Positions 39,598-50,681 of a stretch of 64,000 nt of DNA are shown here, in pieces. A model generated the notes under the pieces. That model worked only from the letters and a program-made list of their open reading frames with translations. It searched no databases and was not told the DNA's origin. The position numbers and the translations under genes are program-made. The DNA comes from Gracilaria vermiculophylla (Eukaryota; Rhodophyta; Florideophyceae; Gracilariales; Gracilariaceae): NCBI GenBank assembly GCA_019155205.2, contig JAHNZQ020003146.1, forward strand, positions 1,125,897 to 1,189,896. The letters run 5' to 3'. Every line of letters starts with the position of its first letter. Position 1 is the first letter of the stretch.

Positions 39598-41292
39598 GGT
39601 GTGAAATTTCCCTGTATCTTGAATCGGAAGCTTGGTAATTAAGGTGGCTGCAACGCAAATGACCTCTCGAAAGGAAAAACGAGAGAGTGACTTGAGGCTG
39701 GTCGATATATAAGAGGGAGTTGCACGTTGAGCTACGATCCCGAGGTAAAGCACTCTTGGTGTTTCCACTATGCTGAAAGTAGGTAAAACAGCATATCACA
39801 TCGCAAAATTTTTAAGAGGAAATGCTCGTCTCCATCAGCCATTTCAGGATTTGAAAACCACGGTAAGATTGTCTCAATAACTGTTCCGTCTTGCTTCCAA
39901 CATTTCTACTTCCGTCTTCATGTCGCATATCCATCAATGCATTGAAAAAGAAGCATTATGTATAACAGATGAGGACGAATCTGAACGCCTTCATGAAGTA
40001 AAGAACGAGTTCTTACCCCTTTCAACCGTTGAAATGGTCCTTGTATTGTCGGGTGACGACAGGCAGCGGAAGGACGGGCTGAACTTCCAAAAGGACGAGA
40101 TTCTTACAACTTATTGTATTGTATGCGAAGTAAGGCATTCACTCAAAATTAGATAGGGCTGCGATGAGTCACGCATGAGGAGGTTTATCAATTCTTGCAC
40201 GGACTTGAGTTTGATGATAGAGCCTCTTCATTGCTTCCGTTTCTTCACTTAACATTGGAACTTATTCGACATATCTGTGAATTCCATTACTCGTGAAATG
40301 ACGTACATGGGCATCGTGATCCTATTACGGGGGATATTTCTGTCGTGCGTCTGAATCAGATGGTTTATGTTTCATTCGTCGGTATTTTCTAGAAGTGGTT
40401 CTTGAGCTTATAAGATAGGATATTTAGATACGCAAGTCGGGGAAAGGTGTGCAATTGGTTTCTCCGCAAGGTGCTCTTTTTGAAAACGAATGTGTTTGAT
40501 TGTCTAAGAAAAGCAGCTCCTAGGTTCAAGCAGAAGAGCAAGACAAGTAATTCCTCCAAATCCGTTTCACCGAATGATCATGGTATGCCTCTTTTCGAAT
40601 CGAACTTCAGGTGAATGATTAATGGCGGAAACATGCTATTGAACCACGGACAGTTATATCTAACAACGACAGCTGGGATGGTTTCGTGGGGCTGATTCTA
40701 GCGAAAGCGACATTGCGGACATGTCCTTGATGCCGTTTGATTACTCGTAAAACGTTATATAATATCTCCTGGTACCCCGCGCCATATTCTTGCTGTATCA
40801 CAAATGAGGATCAAAGAAATGCAACTTCATGTTGCTGCATGTCACCTTCAATAAGTTCTGGCTGAACAATTCCCACGGAAGACCATGGTCGTTCCTTTAC
40901 GTTGGATTGAGTCAATCGCATTAAAGGTGACAAAAAGACCTCAAGCCAAGGGGAATGCATCGCATGCGATGAACAAGGCTATGAGAGAGAATATGTTTGG
41001 GCTCCGGACATCTTCGTACAAATATCGTAAAGCGATGAAAAAAGTATAACCACATTCAGTACTGTGGCGACGGCCAAAGAATGCTTTTGATAAATATGCT
41101 TCTGATTTCAAGAATAATGTACCTGAAAGAATCCGAACGTAAGACAGAATACTTATAGAACGTACTCCGTTGATGATACAACGACCATTCAATATATCAC
41201 TAAGAAATGTTTCTTCAATGAACAGTGGAATAGTCGTTTATCTCTCGGGCATCCATGGTTCAAACCGTGCTGGCTTCGAATCATGTGGGTGT
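39598..41292. other. Intergenic, nothing recognised
   Basis: About 1.7 kb of AT-leaning DNA. Short frames (39920-40156 on plus, 40619-41192 on minus) look faintly coding but match no family I know and are interrupted by stops. It could hold a decayed gene. Confidence 0.4.
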
Positions 41293-43425
41293 TCAAAATT
41301 CCACGCTCGTTTTAACCGTTGACGCAACCTGGAGTTCGTCGAGTGAAGTTTGCGGAACCGGAGCAGGTGCCCCCGCCATCAAATCTGAAGCACTTGTTGT
41401 TTTCGGAAAAGCAACCACATCACGTATACTCTCCGCGCCCGAAAGAATCATGATGCAACGATCTAGCCCAAAAGCCAGGCCGCCATGAGGAGGGGCTCCA
41501 TAGGCAAGAGCATCGAGAAGAAACCCGAATTTGTTTTGCTGTTCTTCTTCCTCAATTCCAAGAGCAGAAAAAACTTTTTGCTGCACATCGGCATCATGAA
41601 TACGGATGGAACCACCACCAATTTCAGTTCCGTTACATACCAAATCGTATGCATTGGATACGATATCACCAAGCTTTGAGGAATCTTCCAACATGTGAAT
41701 ATGTTCCTTGACTGGCGATGTGAACGGATGGTGCACGGAAATGAATCGGCTAGAATCTTTGTCGTATTCAAACAGAGGAAAATCTACTACCCAGCAAAAA
41801 GCATACTCAGGCCCAGATCCGACAAGACCGCTTTCATGGCCAAGTTTAACTCTTAGTCTACCGAGCCCCGTGTTAACTGAAACGGAAGGTCCCGCAGCAA
41901 CCAGCACCACATCTCCTTGATTAGCCCCAAGTATCTCATGGACGAGATGCTGTATGTCTTCCACTCCACCAACCTTAGTCAAAGGGCCTGTAATTTGGCC
42001 ATCATCGCCGACTTTTGCATACAGTAAACCGGAGAGACCGTAATCTTTAACGAAGTTCGTGTAGTGATCCAATATCTTTCGTGACGTTGAATGTGCAGCT
42101 CCTTTAAAAACTAGGCCTTTGATAATACCTCCAGACTCTTTTGTAGAAGCAATAGGCGAAAATGTGCTTGATTGCATTACATGTGAAAATGTGATATCCT
42201 GCAGCTCCATTCCAAATCGGATATCTGGTGCATCTAGGCCATATTTATCTATGGCTTCTTTGTAAGTCATACGAGGTATTTTTCCTATAGTCTTGCTCAG
42301 AACGCTGGTAAACATAGACCGAATGATGCCTTCTGCAACATTTAGAACCGATTCTCTCTCCACGAATGACATTTCAAGATCAATCTGAGTAAATTCTGGC
42401 TGCCTATCCTGTCTCAAATCTTCATCACGGAAACAACGGGTGATCTGAAAGTATCGGTCGAATCCAGAAACCATGAGAAGTTGCTTGTATATTTGGGGAG
42501 ACTGAGGCAGAGCATACCAACTGCCCGGATGAACTCGTGACGGAACAAGATAATCACGCGCTCCCTCTGGTGTGGCCTTTGTCAGAATCGGGGTTTCTAC
42601 TTCGATAAAGCCGCTTCCATCCAGGAAATTTCGGACAGCCATCGCCGCTTTGTGTCGAATGACGAGCTTATTCTGCAAGCCCGGACGTCTCAGGTCTAAG
42701 TATCGATACTTCAGTCTTGTATCTTCTCCTGTACTGGGTTCTCCTCCATTGCGGGATGCTCTTTGCTTTAGTTTCCCTTTCACTTGCTTTGGTTCCTTCC
42801 CCGTATCAGCGATCATGAAAGGCATTGGTTTAGTTTTTGAAACAATCGTCACGTCATTTGCAATGACTTCAATATCTCCTGTTTGCATGCTTCGGTTGAT
42901 AACAGACTCATCTCTTCTCGCAACAACGCCAGTAACGTCGACAACATATTCGATTCGAATATCCTTCGCGACTTCAACCACTTTTGATGGGGTTTTGTCC
43001 CCAAAGGTTACCTGAACAATCCCATATCGGTCACGGAGAAGGACAAAGAGCACACCACCCTTGTCGCGGACAGCATGGGCCCATCCATGTAAGCGCACAT
43101 TGGTGCCTACGTCTGCGACACAGAGCTGTCCACATGTATGTGACCTGAGTTCTGTTGCTTGGGAAACTGGGATCGGAAGTTGTGTTGCATCCTGAGTATC
43201 ATTCGCGGTGTCTGGTGTTATTCGTATGGTCTTTGCATCAGCAGTATTTGTGGCAGTGGTAGAGAATTTTGAGTGGCGGGAAGATGAATTCGTATGCCGA
43301 CGAGCTGAGACTGAGGTCGGTCTTCGAGCCATATTGATACGAGACTGATAGGCCCCCAGAAACACGGATGCATTTCTGTAACCCAGGCGCAAGATTGCAC
43401 ATTGCGAAGCAAAACCAAGTTTCAT
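41293..43425 (-). CDS. Aspartyl-tRNA synthetase, bacterial/organellar type
   Basis: This class II synthetase charges tRNA-Asp in plastid and/or mitochondrion. It has the long bacterial AspS layout: an OB-fold anticodon domain (VRLHGWAHAVRDKGGVLFVLLRD), the catalytic N-part (RYLDLRRPGLQNKLVIRHK; FIEVETPILTKATPEGARD), motif 2 (FRDEDLRQDRQPEFTQIDLE), an inserted GAD-type domain (KGAAHSTSRK; GLLYAKVGDDGQITG) and motif 3 (GLAFGLDRCIMILSG). The ATG at 43425 gives 710 residues with about 90 N-terminal residues rich in Arg/Ser/Thr, consistent with a targeting peptide. The open frame begins 22 codons earlier but with a non-ATG codon. A bacterial-type enzyme in the nucleus is normal for organelle translation. 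Confidence 0.95.
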   Translation of the reverse strand: MKLGFASQCAILRLGYRNASVFLGAYQSRINMARRPTSVSARRHTNSSSRHSKFSTTATNTADAKTIRITPDTANDTQDATQLPIPVSQATELRSHTCGQLCVADVGTNVRLHGWAHAVRDKGGVLFVLLRDRYGIVQVTFGDKTPSKVVEVAKDIRIEYVVDVTGVVARRDESVINRSMQTGDIEVIANDVTIVSKTKPMPFMIADTGKEPKQVKGKLKQRASRNGGEPSTGEDTRLKYRYLDLRRPGLQNKLVIRHKAAMAVRNFLDGSGFIEVETPILTKATPEGARDYLVPSRVHPGSWYALPQSPQIYKQLLMVSGFDRYFQITRCFRDEDLRQDRQPEFTQIDLEMSFVERESVLNVAEGIIRSMFTSVLSKTIGKIPRMTYKEAIDKYGLDAPDIRFGMELQDITFSHVMQSSTFSPIASTKESGGIIKGLVFKGAAHSTSRKILDHYTNFVKDYGLSGLLYAKVGDDGQITGPLTKVGGVEDIQHLVHEILGANQGDVVLVAAGPSVSVNTGLGRLRVKLGHESGLVGSGPEYAFCWVVDFPLFEYDKDSSRFISVHHPFTSPVKEHIHMLEDSSKLGDIVSNAYDLVCNGTEIGGGSIRIHDADVQQKVFSALGIEEEEQQNKFGFLLDALAYGAPPHGGLAFGLDRCIMILSGAESIRDVVAFPKTTSASDLMAGAPAPVPQTSLDELQVASTVKTSVEF

Positions 43426-43916
43426 TGCAAAATGATCGATATCCTTTGATAACAGCTTCTTGACGTTACCTGAAGTGGATCGTGCTTCCAAAACAGAAAG
43501 AGGAGTAATCCGTTACACGGGAAAGGACTTGTATTGAGACGCGCAGAATGATCTCGCCAAATGAAGAAAGAGCTGATAGATAATCATTAATATTTGTGCC
43601 GGTGGCGATAGATCGTTTCCCTCGTTTGCCAGATGGCTGTGGAGGGGTCTGCCCACCTTCGCGAAAGCAAAGAACACCTCTCAAATATACGTTCCCACTG
43701 AACTTGGGCTAGTTCGAATAGTAAACGAGAGTGATTGCGCATGTTCTATTCCCCCGGTTCAGGGCGCATGTCTACCGTGCTCGCGTGTTTGCTGTGGATT
43801 ATGAATTTTTACCGTAATTAATACTGAAGTATCCCAAACACAACAAACTCGCTTATCATACGAATGCTGTGCGGCGTGTGTGTTTATTGCTTACTTTATT
43901 TCCCCGACTTAAGTAG
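43426..43916. other. Spacer between AspRS start and DUF1365 gene end
   Basis: Both neighbours are on the minus strand, so this holds the AspRS promoter and the DUF1365 3' end. No gene is seen. Confidence 0.5.
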
Positions 43917-44789
43917 TCACCCAACGTTCCTTTGTGATCGTTGGCGGAGTACTCCAGACGGTCTCCAAAGTTTTTGCCAATAATATCGGATGTCATTGAC
44001 AGCACCTATGACGATTTCCACAGCTTTAGAAAGCTTTGTCTCAGTGCCCTGTGGATGTGGATAGAAAGTAAATCCACTTCGAAAGAGCTTTGCGGCTTCA
44101 TAGAGAATTCCCAACATCACGCGCATGGAATGAAAAGGGTATCGCAGTTGCATTCGAATCATATTGAATATAGACCATTCAATTCTTCGAGCATCAAGCG
44201 TGGCTGTGAAAAAATGCTGCCGTTGTTTTGAAACCGCAATCCGAACACTAATATTGTCTGCAGGTGGATTGAACACCCAATCATAAGATATGTCGTCCAT
44301 TTGCATGAATGGTGAAACATGAAACTGCTTTTGGTTTGTACTGAATGAAGATGGGGATGCTGGTATCACCACGTAATTGTGTTGTTCAAACCAGGGAAAA
44401 TTACCTACCTCGGCAACTACGCATTGAAGCGTAGAACCATCAGGTTCAAAAACATAATAAAATGATACGGGATTGAACTCGATCCCTAAAACTCGTGGAT
44501 TGGTCAAAAGTCGTATAGGTCCTGACGGTCGTCGATTTGTCTCGCGTTCTACAAGGTCGCAAACGGTTTTGAAAAGTTTTCCAGGCCGTTCATTAATCAT
44601 GTGATCTTTCGCAAGCAAAGAAAGAAAGCTGAAAGGCGTGCTCGTGGAAAAAAAGGGCCATGACTCCAATAAGCCTGATTCAGATTCCTGAAGATCAACA
44701 TAAATCATGTACAAACCGTATGCAAAGCGGTTTGGGTTGGGATGTCGCCGGGTATGTGTGGTTGAACCAATGTATATGGCTGAATTCAT
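43917..44789 (-). CDS. DUF1365 family protein
   Basis: This 290-residue intronless protein has the DUF1365 pattern. It begins SAIYIGSTTHTRRHPNPNRFAYGLYM (H-x-R-x3-N-x2-Y region). In the middle are IRLLTNPRVLGIEFNPVSFYYVF (the conserved NPxSFYYVFxxxG) and EVGNFPWFEQHNYVV (EVxNTPWxErhxYvl). Further on are HVSPFMQMDDISYDW (kfHVSPFm.md..Y.w) and a C-terminal Arg-rich segment. In bacteria DUF1365 genes often sit beside fatty-acid-modifying genes and occur near cyclopropane-fatty-acid synthases, so a lipid role is suspected, but no biochemical function is established to my knowledge. The ATG at 44789 is the first in the frame. Confidence 0.9.
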   Translation of the reverse strand: MNSAIYIGSTTHTRRHPNPNRFAYGLYMIYVDLQESESGLLESWPFFSTSTPFSFLSLLAKDHMINERPGKLFKTVCDLVERETNRRPSGPIRLLTNPRVLGIEFNPVSFYYVFEPDGSTLQCVVAEVGNFPWFEQHNYVVIPASPSSFSTNQKQFHVSPFMQMDDISYDWVFNPPADNISVRIAVSKQRQHFFTATLDARRIEWSIFNMIRMQLRYPFHSMRVMLGILYEAAKLFRSGFTFYPHPQGTETKLSKAVEIVIGAVNDIRYYWQKLWRPSGVLRQRSQRNVG

Positions 44790-45036
44790 CGTGATGGAAG
44801 ACTTCGATATCGCCACCTGAGCGTTGAATTATCAAGCATAGTTTACAGGACCATACTCCCTACAGAGAAGCAAACTTCGTAAATCATTATTCCATGTCTC
44901 AACATGCTCTGCAAGCCTTGCGTTGGGGATGTAGCTGAAGTACTTCGAGAGGCGCACCGAGGTTATTCGGGATGATTCGCTCCGTACAACGCTGTGGGTG
45001 TCAGGTGGTCGTGTCAGATAGCCCTTTCGATATACA

Positions 45037-45345
45037 ATGAAGGGTTCGTACGGTCAGCGTTTGCATACGGACATTCGTCACTTACAAGCTTACAGCAAGA
45101 TCTACTTCCCTGATCCCATTCGTATTTATTCGCGCCAGCCTCCGTTTGAGGATTTCTGCTGCTACCGTCGTACGTCGCTCTTCATCTTAAATCCATGTCA
45201 AGAATGTGAATCGAACGATCGCGAAGTAGACCGTCGCGTATCACTGTTACTCCGTCTTTACATGGATACCGTGGCTGAGTTTACTGAGCCTAATCATGAG
45301 AAAGGGGAAACGGTGGATCGGCTGTTATCGTCTTGGCTTATTTAA
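45037..45345 (+). CDS. Hypothetical small protein
   Basis: The ATG at 45037 opens 102 residues rich in Arg, Tyr and Cys (IYFPDPIRIYSRQPPFEDF; NPCQECESNDREVDRR). The amino-acid texture is protein-like. In the next frame just downstream (45346-45540) a Ser-rich continuation reads open, so the gene may extend through a missed intron or a frameshift. I do not recognise it. Confidence 0.35.
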   Translation: MKGSYGQRLHTDIRHLQAYSKIYFPDPIRIYSRQPPFEDFCCYRRTSLFILNPCQECESNDREVDRRVSLLLRLYMDTVAEFTEPNHEKGETVDRLLSSWLI

Positions 45346-46347
45346 ATAGAGCAACGACTAAGTGTTCTCCGTGCTACACTAGCATGGCAAGCTTCTCTAC
45401 ATTCGTCATCTCGGCCATCGCTCGATTCATTGTCAATTTCTTCGTCTGAAGCATCTCCCGTAGACTCGCCGCACACGTTAAGTGAATCGTCTGTGGGGAT
45501 CCAGTTCCTCGTTATTTATTCAATGCACCTCTCCGATAATTGAGCGCCTTTCAGCACACGTCGATGATGATTTCAATTCTTAAAAACAAGCATATAACTG
45601 ATGATGCCTGATGTGAAGAATATTCTGAGATGTGCGGCGTTACAAGTCTTTCGGTTAGTACATTGATGCCTTGTGAGTACCGAATACCCTTGTTGTGTCA
45701 CAAATCAGCAAGGGCCATCGCATTCATGTTAGGGCACTCATCTAAGATAGCTACCATCCAAGTGGCGAACGATAGTGATAGGCACGTCCTGTCAAACTTG
45801 AAGAGCATCCACTCAACGATTTCGTGCGAACTCTGTGGACAAGCACGGGTTAATGTAGGCGGTTTAGCATTCAGCCTATGCATACCTGGTACCGTTCTGA
45901 GATCTTTGCGAAGATCTCCGCAATATCGCATCATTAATCTGTTGATACTGCACCATCATTGTACACAAGGCCAGATACAGCTGTACCTTTCCGCTTGGCT
46001 ATCCCTCAACTAATTAAAAAATGATCGACATTGTCTGTAGAGATGTGCAGTGCGTAAAGGCCCAATACTCCGCAGATTCTACTTCTTTGATGTTGATCTC
46101 AATGTTGGTAGTCAATTCAAAGATTATAGGACAAAGCAACAATCAGATCAGCCGTGCTATGTCTCCTTACCCGTGAAAAGAAAGGAATCTAGCTTAGGTT
46201 CAGAAATTATTTCTGAAGTTTGGTTTCGAAGGCAATATAGCATAACATGTTCTTGCGCCTGACTAAAGTGCTTTCTGAATATCTGCATTCTTGTACAACA
46301 ATCTGTACAATCCTACACTGCGTCAAAGCCAGCAATAATCTGTTTCT
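45346..46347. other. Intergenic, nothing firmly recognised
   Basis: This includes the Ser-rich open stretch that may belong to the small upstream ORF, and mutually overlapping ORFs at 45630-46013 (plus) and 45698-45934 (minus) that match nothing. The 3' end of the mL43 gene closes the region. Confidence 0.4.
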
Positions 46348-47042
46348 TTACTCTGAAGGCATCACTCGCTCCTTCTTTGGCATCGCTTGCAAAGCAGCCA
46401 GCCTCACCCGCTCTCTGTTTTCCAACAAGCCTTGTGTCATTTTCACCAACCCTGTCATTCCATACTTGTCGATTATACTATCAAGAGAGAACTGCTGACG
46501 TCTCTTTTGCCGCAGTTCCAGTGTTTCAGCTGTTTCTCGCATATTCAAATCGGCACGATTTCGCCATACGCCCTGAACGCTAACCACTTGCTTTTCAACC
46601 ACTCCAGTACCTAATTGATTATGAGCCGGAACTGGGCGTCCCAGTGTGTCTCGTAACAGTTGCAGAGTTTCTCTGACTTCTTTAGCTGATGTGTTCTTCA
46701 ACGTTCTCTGCCTTTCGTAGCCGGTGACTATTCATTGACAGCGCAGCGCATTGATCATCTTTCAGGGTTAGTACTGGTTCAAAATGTATAGTTCTTCGTT
46801 CAGCGATGAAGTCTGGAACTTTGATTTAAGTACCGCTGTGATGTACACCGCTACTTACCGTACTTGCAGAATACACAGGGATGACCTCCCTTTATCTGAG
46901 TTTGGAATTGAATTTGCGGGTTCTTCTCGGCAAAGTTCACAAGTCCATGCTCAACAAACTCTCTGACACCACGACTGCTTCCGCTGTTTGCACAATAACG
47001 AAGCAATACTTTCTGTAGCTCCCAGACACCATTGCGAGCCAT
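46348..47042 (-). CDS. MRPL43: Mitochondrial large-subunit ribosomal protein mL43
   Basis: mL43 is a thioredoxin-fold protein of the mitochondrial ribosome. Two exons (46859-47042 and 46348-46727) joined across a 131-bp GTAAGT...TAG intron in phase 1 give 187 residues. Exon 1 carries the family start: GVWELQKVLLRYC, GSSRGVREFVEHGLVNFAEKNP and IKGGHPCVF. The junction CKY-V-TGYERQRTLKN restores the expected YVNG-type strand, and NTSAKEVRETLQLLRD follows, as in MRPL43. The rest (GVWRNRADLNMRETAE) is the lineage-variable tail. As is usual for this family, there is no cleavable presequence. Confidence 0.92.
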
Positions 47043-47880
47043 GAGTCTGTGCTTTGCAACTACAGCTGTGATCGACGGCGATGGAAGAATGACTCTCGAA
47101 AACTCTTCAAATGATGATTCCGCAAAAAGTGTAACTTGGGGCTTGGCGCAGATGTATCTGGTGAACTTGAATTTGGGAGTTTACAGGCTTTTGTCCATCA
47201 GCGTCCGACGGAATCTGCCTTTGAGCACGATATGGATTATAAGCTTGGATTGCGAAGATGTTATCGAACAGCAGACATCTCAGCGCCATTTAAGTGTGCC
47301 ATAAAAGTATGCGAGTGTGGGCAATAGGACGAAGAGCACATCTGAAAAGTTTTGGAAAAATTCTGGTAGAAATAGATAAATAGTAAATGCTATTCCGCAT
47401 TGATCATTCTGTCTATACACAATGATAATTTGCCCCATATACGGAGCGGAGTTGACAGGGACACAGACGGTAAGGAGGGTACTCGTTAACCTTATCTACA
47501 TACTTTCGAAATCGTGAGCCTGGGCGAAACACTACTTTTCATGCCTTAACAATATACCTGATAGCGCAACAGTTCGTTCGTTTTGTGGCTATGGTCTGTT
47601 GATGTGATGACTTATTTTGTCCAGCTGGAAAACTCTGAGACAACCATATCCATGAATTTCAGCGTCTTTCATCGTGTTGGGGGCAATACAGAAGGGGGTT
47701 TGCCACTATGGCATGCCTCATCATGCCTGATGGCGACCTCGTGTATTTCATAGGATTAAGTCGTAAAACATACGTTCTCTAAATTTTTGGAAGTATCTCC
47801 ATTACTCATGCCAGTTTCGAGTTCATTCAGTGCTCTCTTCTTTGTGAATGGGATAAGACGGGTTGAAAAATCCCTTTGCC
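47043..47880. other. Intergenic, promoter side of mL43
   Basis: About 840 bp between mL43 start and the RSA3-domain gene end. Short ORFs around 47032-47327 overlap on both strands with no family content. Nothing else is seen. Confidence 0.45.
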
Positions 47881-48624
47881 CTAATCTTTACCGAAAGACG
47901 TACTAAGCTTCGCTTTTGATTCTTTATCTTCCAGACACTCTAAGTTTGCAAAAAGGTCCGCTCCAGATTGCAGGCATTGCAACAAGAACTGCACCTGTTC
48001 AGCATCGAGGCTTTCGCGTTCTCTAATTTGGTCCAGATCCTCTTCATATCGCTCGATCACCGTTTTCATGTAGGCGTCACGATAAGACAAAAAGCTTGGA
48101 TCCACATCATCAGAAGGATGAATCAGAAATCCATCGCCCTTGCTTTTCTTTCCACTCCCATAGCCCAGCTCTTCAGCAACTTCAAGTCTTTGACGGCTAA
48201 AAAGCTTAACTCTTCTCCACAACGTCATCTCAACGTATCTACGCGCGATCGGGATATTCCGCAGTCGTGCCATGTCTGACATCAATTGTTCCTCTACGCC
48301 CAGCCCGTCTTCATTCCTCGAAAAGGCCATTACAGAATCGTCCAAAACTTGAATTAGTTGTTCACACTTTTCAGTGACTCCTTCGATATAATTGTGCTGA
48401 TCTTCTTCAGACATATTTGGCATTTCATCAGCAGAAGGTAGTTTCAGAGAGGCTGCGCCATGTAGAATGGCGTCTACTGCTTTTGGCTCTGTTTTCGAAA
48501 AGTCAAAAGCTAAAGGACTAGCCTCAGGGGGTGCAGCCTGACCCGTTCTCCCTTTCTTCGATTCTGGCACGTCAGATTTTGGTAGTTTGTTTCGCTTCTT
48601 GTTTCTCTTTCCTAAATCGGCCAT
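47881..48624 (-). CDS. RSA3-like ribosome assembly protein
   Basis: The protein has 247 residues and is intronless. The start is a basic nuclear/nucleolar signal (LGKRNKKRNKLPKS). The middle is acidic and helical. The C-terminal 50 residues, RDAYMKTVIERYEEDLDQIR through LLQCLQSGADLFANLE, match the short conserved domain of yeast Rsa3 (a pattern of R-x2-Y...F/Y-x2-DLDxLR...LLxxLQxGxxLF). Rsa3 takes part in early 60S subunit assembly. The match rests on this domain alone, since the rest is unalignable, as is usual in this family. Confidence 0.65.
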   Translation of the reverse strand: MADLGKRNKKRNKLPKSDVPESKKGRTGQAAPPEASPLAFDFSKTEPKAVDAILHGAASLKLPSADEMPNMSEEDQHNYIEGVTEKCEQLIQVLDDSVMAFSRNEDGLGVEEQLMSDMARLRNIPIARRYVEMTLWRRVKLFSRQRLEVAEELGYGSGKKSKGDGFLIHPSDDVDPSFLSYRDAYMKTVIERYEEDLDQIRERESLDAEQVQFLLQCLQSGADLFANLECLEDKESKAKLSTSFGKD

Positions 48625-49428
48625 TGTTCGTAACAGAGCCTTGTCTTCAAATTGTGGAGTTCCTGGTTGCGGGGTTGTGCCTTTTCCACTGCAATAGCTC
48701 TACAGTTTAACGCCTTCTTGACCCAGGTTTATGATTCAACAAACGACTTGTACGGGCATCTCATGAATTGATGTCACGGAATGCATTTCTTCTCGTTGCG
48801 CAGGTTTGCGTTCTACACGCACCGCATCGTAGCGCTTACCATGGTGGGGGGAGGGCCAAACCACGAATCGCTATCGAAAAAAAAGTCGAGGAAATACCTG
48901 TACTGTATGACTATAGAATTATTTAAAAAATAGACCCCATGAAATCAATGTACTTTGTGGCAGACCGCTCACCCTCCTCTACGGTGCACTGCACCTTCGC
49001 ATGTTGAGTGCGAACATAAACGTGGAGTGCATGTTTTGCACCGCCTTATAAGCTCGTGTCACCAGCGTCACTTACGCTCCTCTTGCAAGACTGGCTCCAT
49101 TCCAACCCTCTCACCCGAGAGTAAGCTCACCAAGCGCTTCTGCCGCAGTCAATCCCACTGGAGGGAGAGCCGTTTGTGCCACTGTGCTCCGTTTGTCGAA
49201 CAAGTTCGGGGCTGTTTGCTGAGCGTAAGACCGCCCGGTTTGTCCCCGCTGCGAACCTACGACGGTGAGCGAGGGCTGTCGCAAGAGGCTCGAAATTCTG
49301 GCCAGCACGAGCGGTAACTCACATCTTACCTTCCTTTCCGCTTGGAAAGAAGCCACTTCAACACAGCAAGCAGCAAGCTAGAATTCCGTGCGAAAAGGGC
49401 ATTCTTGCTAAAGCCGAGTCAAACGAAA
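48625..49428. other. Divergent promoter region of RSA3-like gene and cyclin C
   Basis: About 800 bp. The ORF at 48955-49317 looks like chance. The last 100 bases are the cyclin C leader. Confidence 0.5.
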
Positions 49429-50483
49429 ATGGCTGCCAACTTTTGGAACTCCACGCACTATCGCCATTGGCTTCGAAAGGTTGACGAAGTGTACAAGCAA
49501 GCTGATGCAATAATGAAGAAGTAAGTGCCCCACTTTTGCGTGTTTCCCGCGCAAAATGCGGCTCTCCTCGCTGACATACAATGTGCAATCTTTCAAAACG
49601 AACCGTAGAGATCAGAGTGCTTTTAAGGAAGAGGAACAGAACAGCATCAAAGTTATTTACTCGCAGATAATCACCACTCTGGCCATGAATGCGAATCTAC
49701 GACAACGGGTTGCAGCCACAGCTATTGTGTACTACAGAAGATTTTTTGCCAGAAACGCTGTTCGGGATCATGACCCCAGGCTCATTGCACCTGTCGCATT
49801 GGTGAGTTCCTCTTTTCTCTGCGTGTTTACCGGTGTTCAGTCAAGATTCGCGTGTTTACTAACCAAACCCGTTCTTACGTTACGGTGTGTGCTTTGAACC
49901 GCAGTATTTGGCGGCAAAGGCCGAAGAACACACGCTTCAGGCAAAAATTGTGGTGCAGCAGATGATGGAAATTTATCAAGCAGATCATCCTTATCCCTAC
50001 ACAGTTGCGCATGTCTACGACTACGAGTTCAAGCTCATCGCTGCGCTGGAGTTTGACCTCATTATTTATCACCCCTACCGTCCGATGATTCAGTATTGTG
50101 CTGATGCATCTTTTCATGATTTGGTCACAGCGGCCTGGCCGATACTCAACGACTCGTACAGAACCGATGCGTGCTTGAGGTACCCGCCGTATCTCATCGC
50201 CATTGCCGCTATCTATATAGCCGGAACACTGCAAGACCGGGAAATGACCAGCTGGGTTAAAAAGATGAACATTGACTTGCAAGAGCTAGCGGATGTCGTC
50301 CAGTACCTCTCTGCCATGTATGCAAACCCCAACACAATTCGAACGAGCCGGGCTCAGGTAGAGAGGCTGAACAACAAGCTGCATGCTCATTTCGGTCCAA
50401 AGATACCCGTCATTCAAAGTGGAATATCGAAGAAGCCGCCCTCTTCTAATCGTCCAAAAATGTCGTTAAAGCTGGTAGAATGA
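49429..50483 (+). CDS. CCNC: Cyclin C (Mediator CDK8 module)
   Basis: Cyclin C partners CDK8 in the Mediator kinase module and regulates RNA polymerase II transcription. Three exons (49429-49520, 49609-49801, 49905-50483) with two introns of 88 and 103 bp, GTAAGT...TAG and GTGAGT...CAG, give 287 residues. Exon 1 starts with the diagnostic MAANFWNSTHYRHWL. The first cyclin fold contains LRQRVAATAIVYYRRFFAR and LIAPVAL joined to YLAAKAEE. The second contains LEFDLIIYHPYRPMIQY, NDSYRTDACLRYPPYLIAIAAIYIA and MNIDLQELADVVQYL. Splice phases (2 and 0) preserve every conserved block. No PEST or targeting signals are evident. Confidence 0.96.
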
Positions 50484-50681
50484 GTGTTCGCATAACATGA
50501 GAAGGCTTAACATATGTACATATTTAGTGACAAAGTAGTGTAACTGATGCAAAACGATGATAGAAATAAATTCTCTGTATTATACACGTTCGTACGACGC
50601 ATGCAGTCCTGAGTGGGTTGGTGAAAGGAACGTGATGGCTACCAAGTCATTGAACACTGACGCCCACTACACAAGACAAGA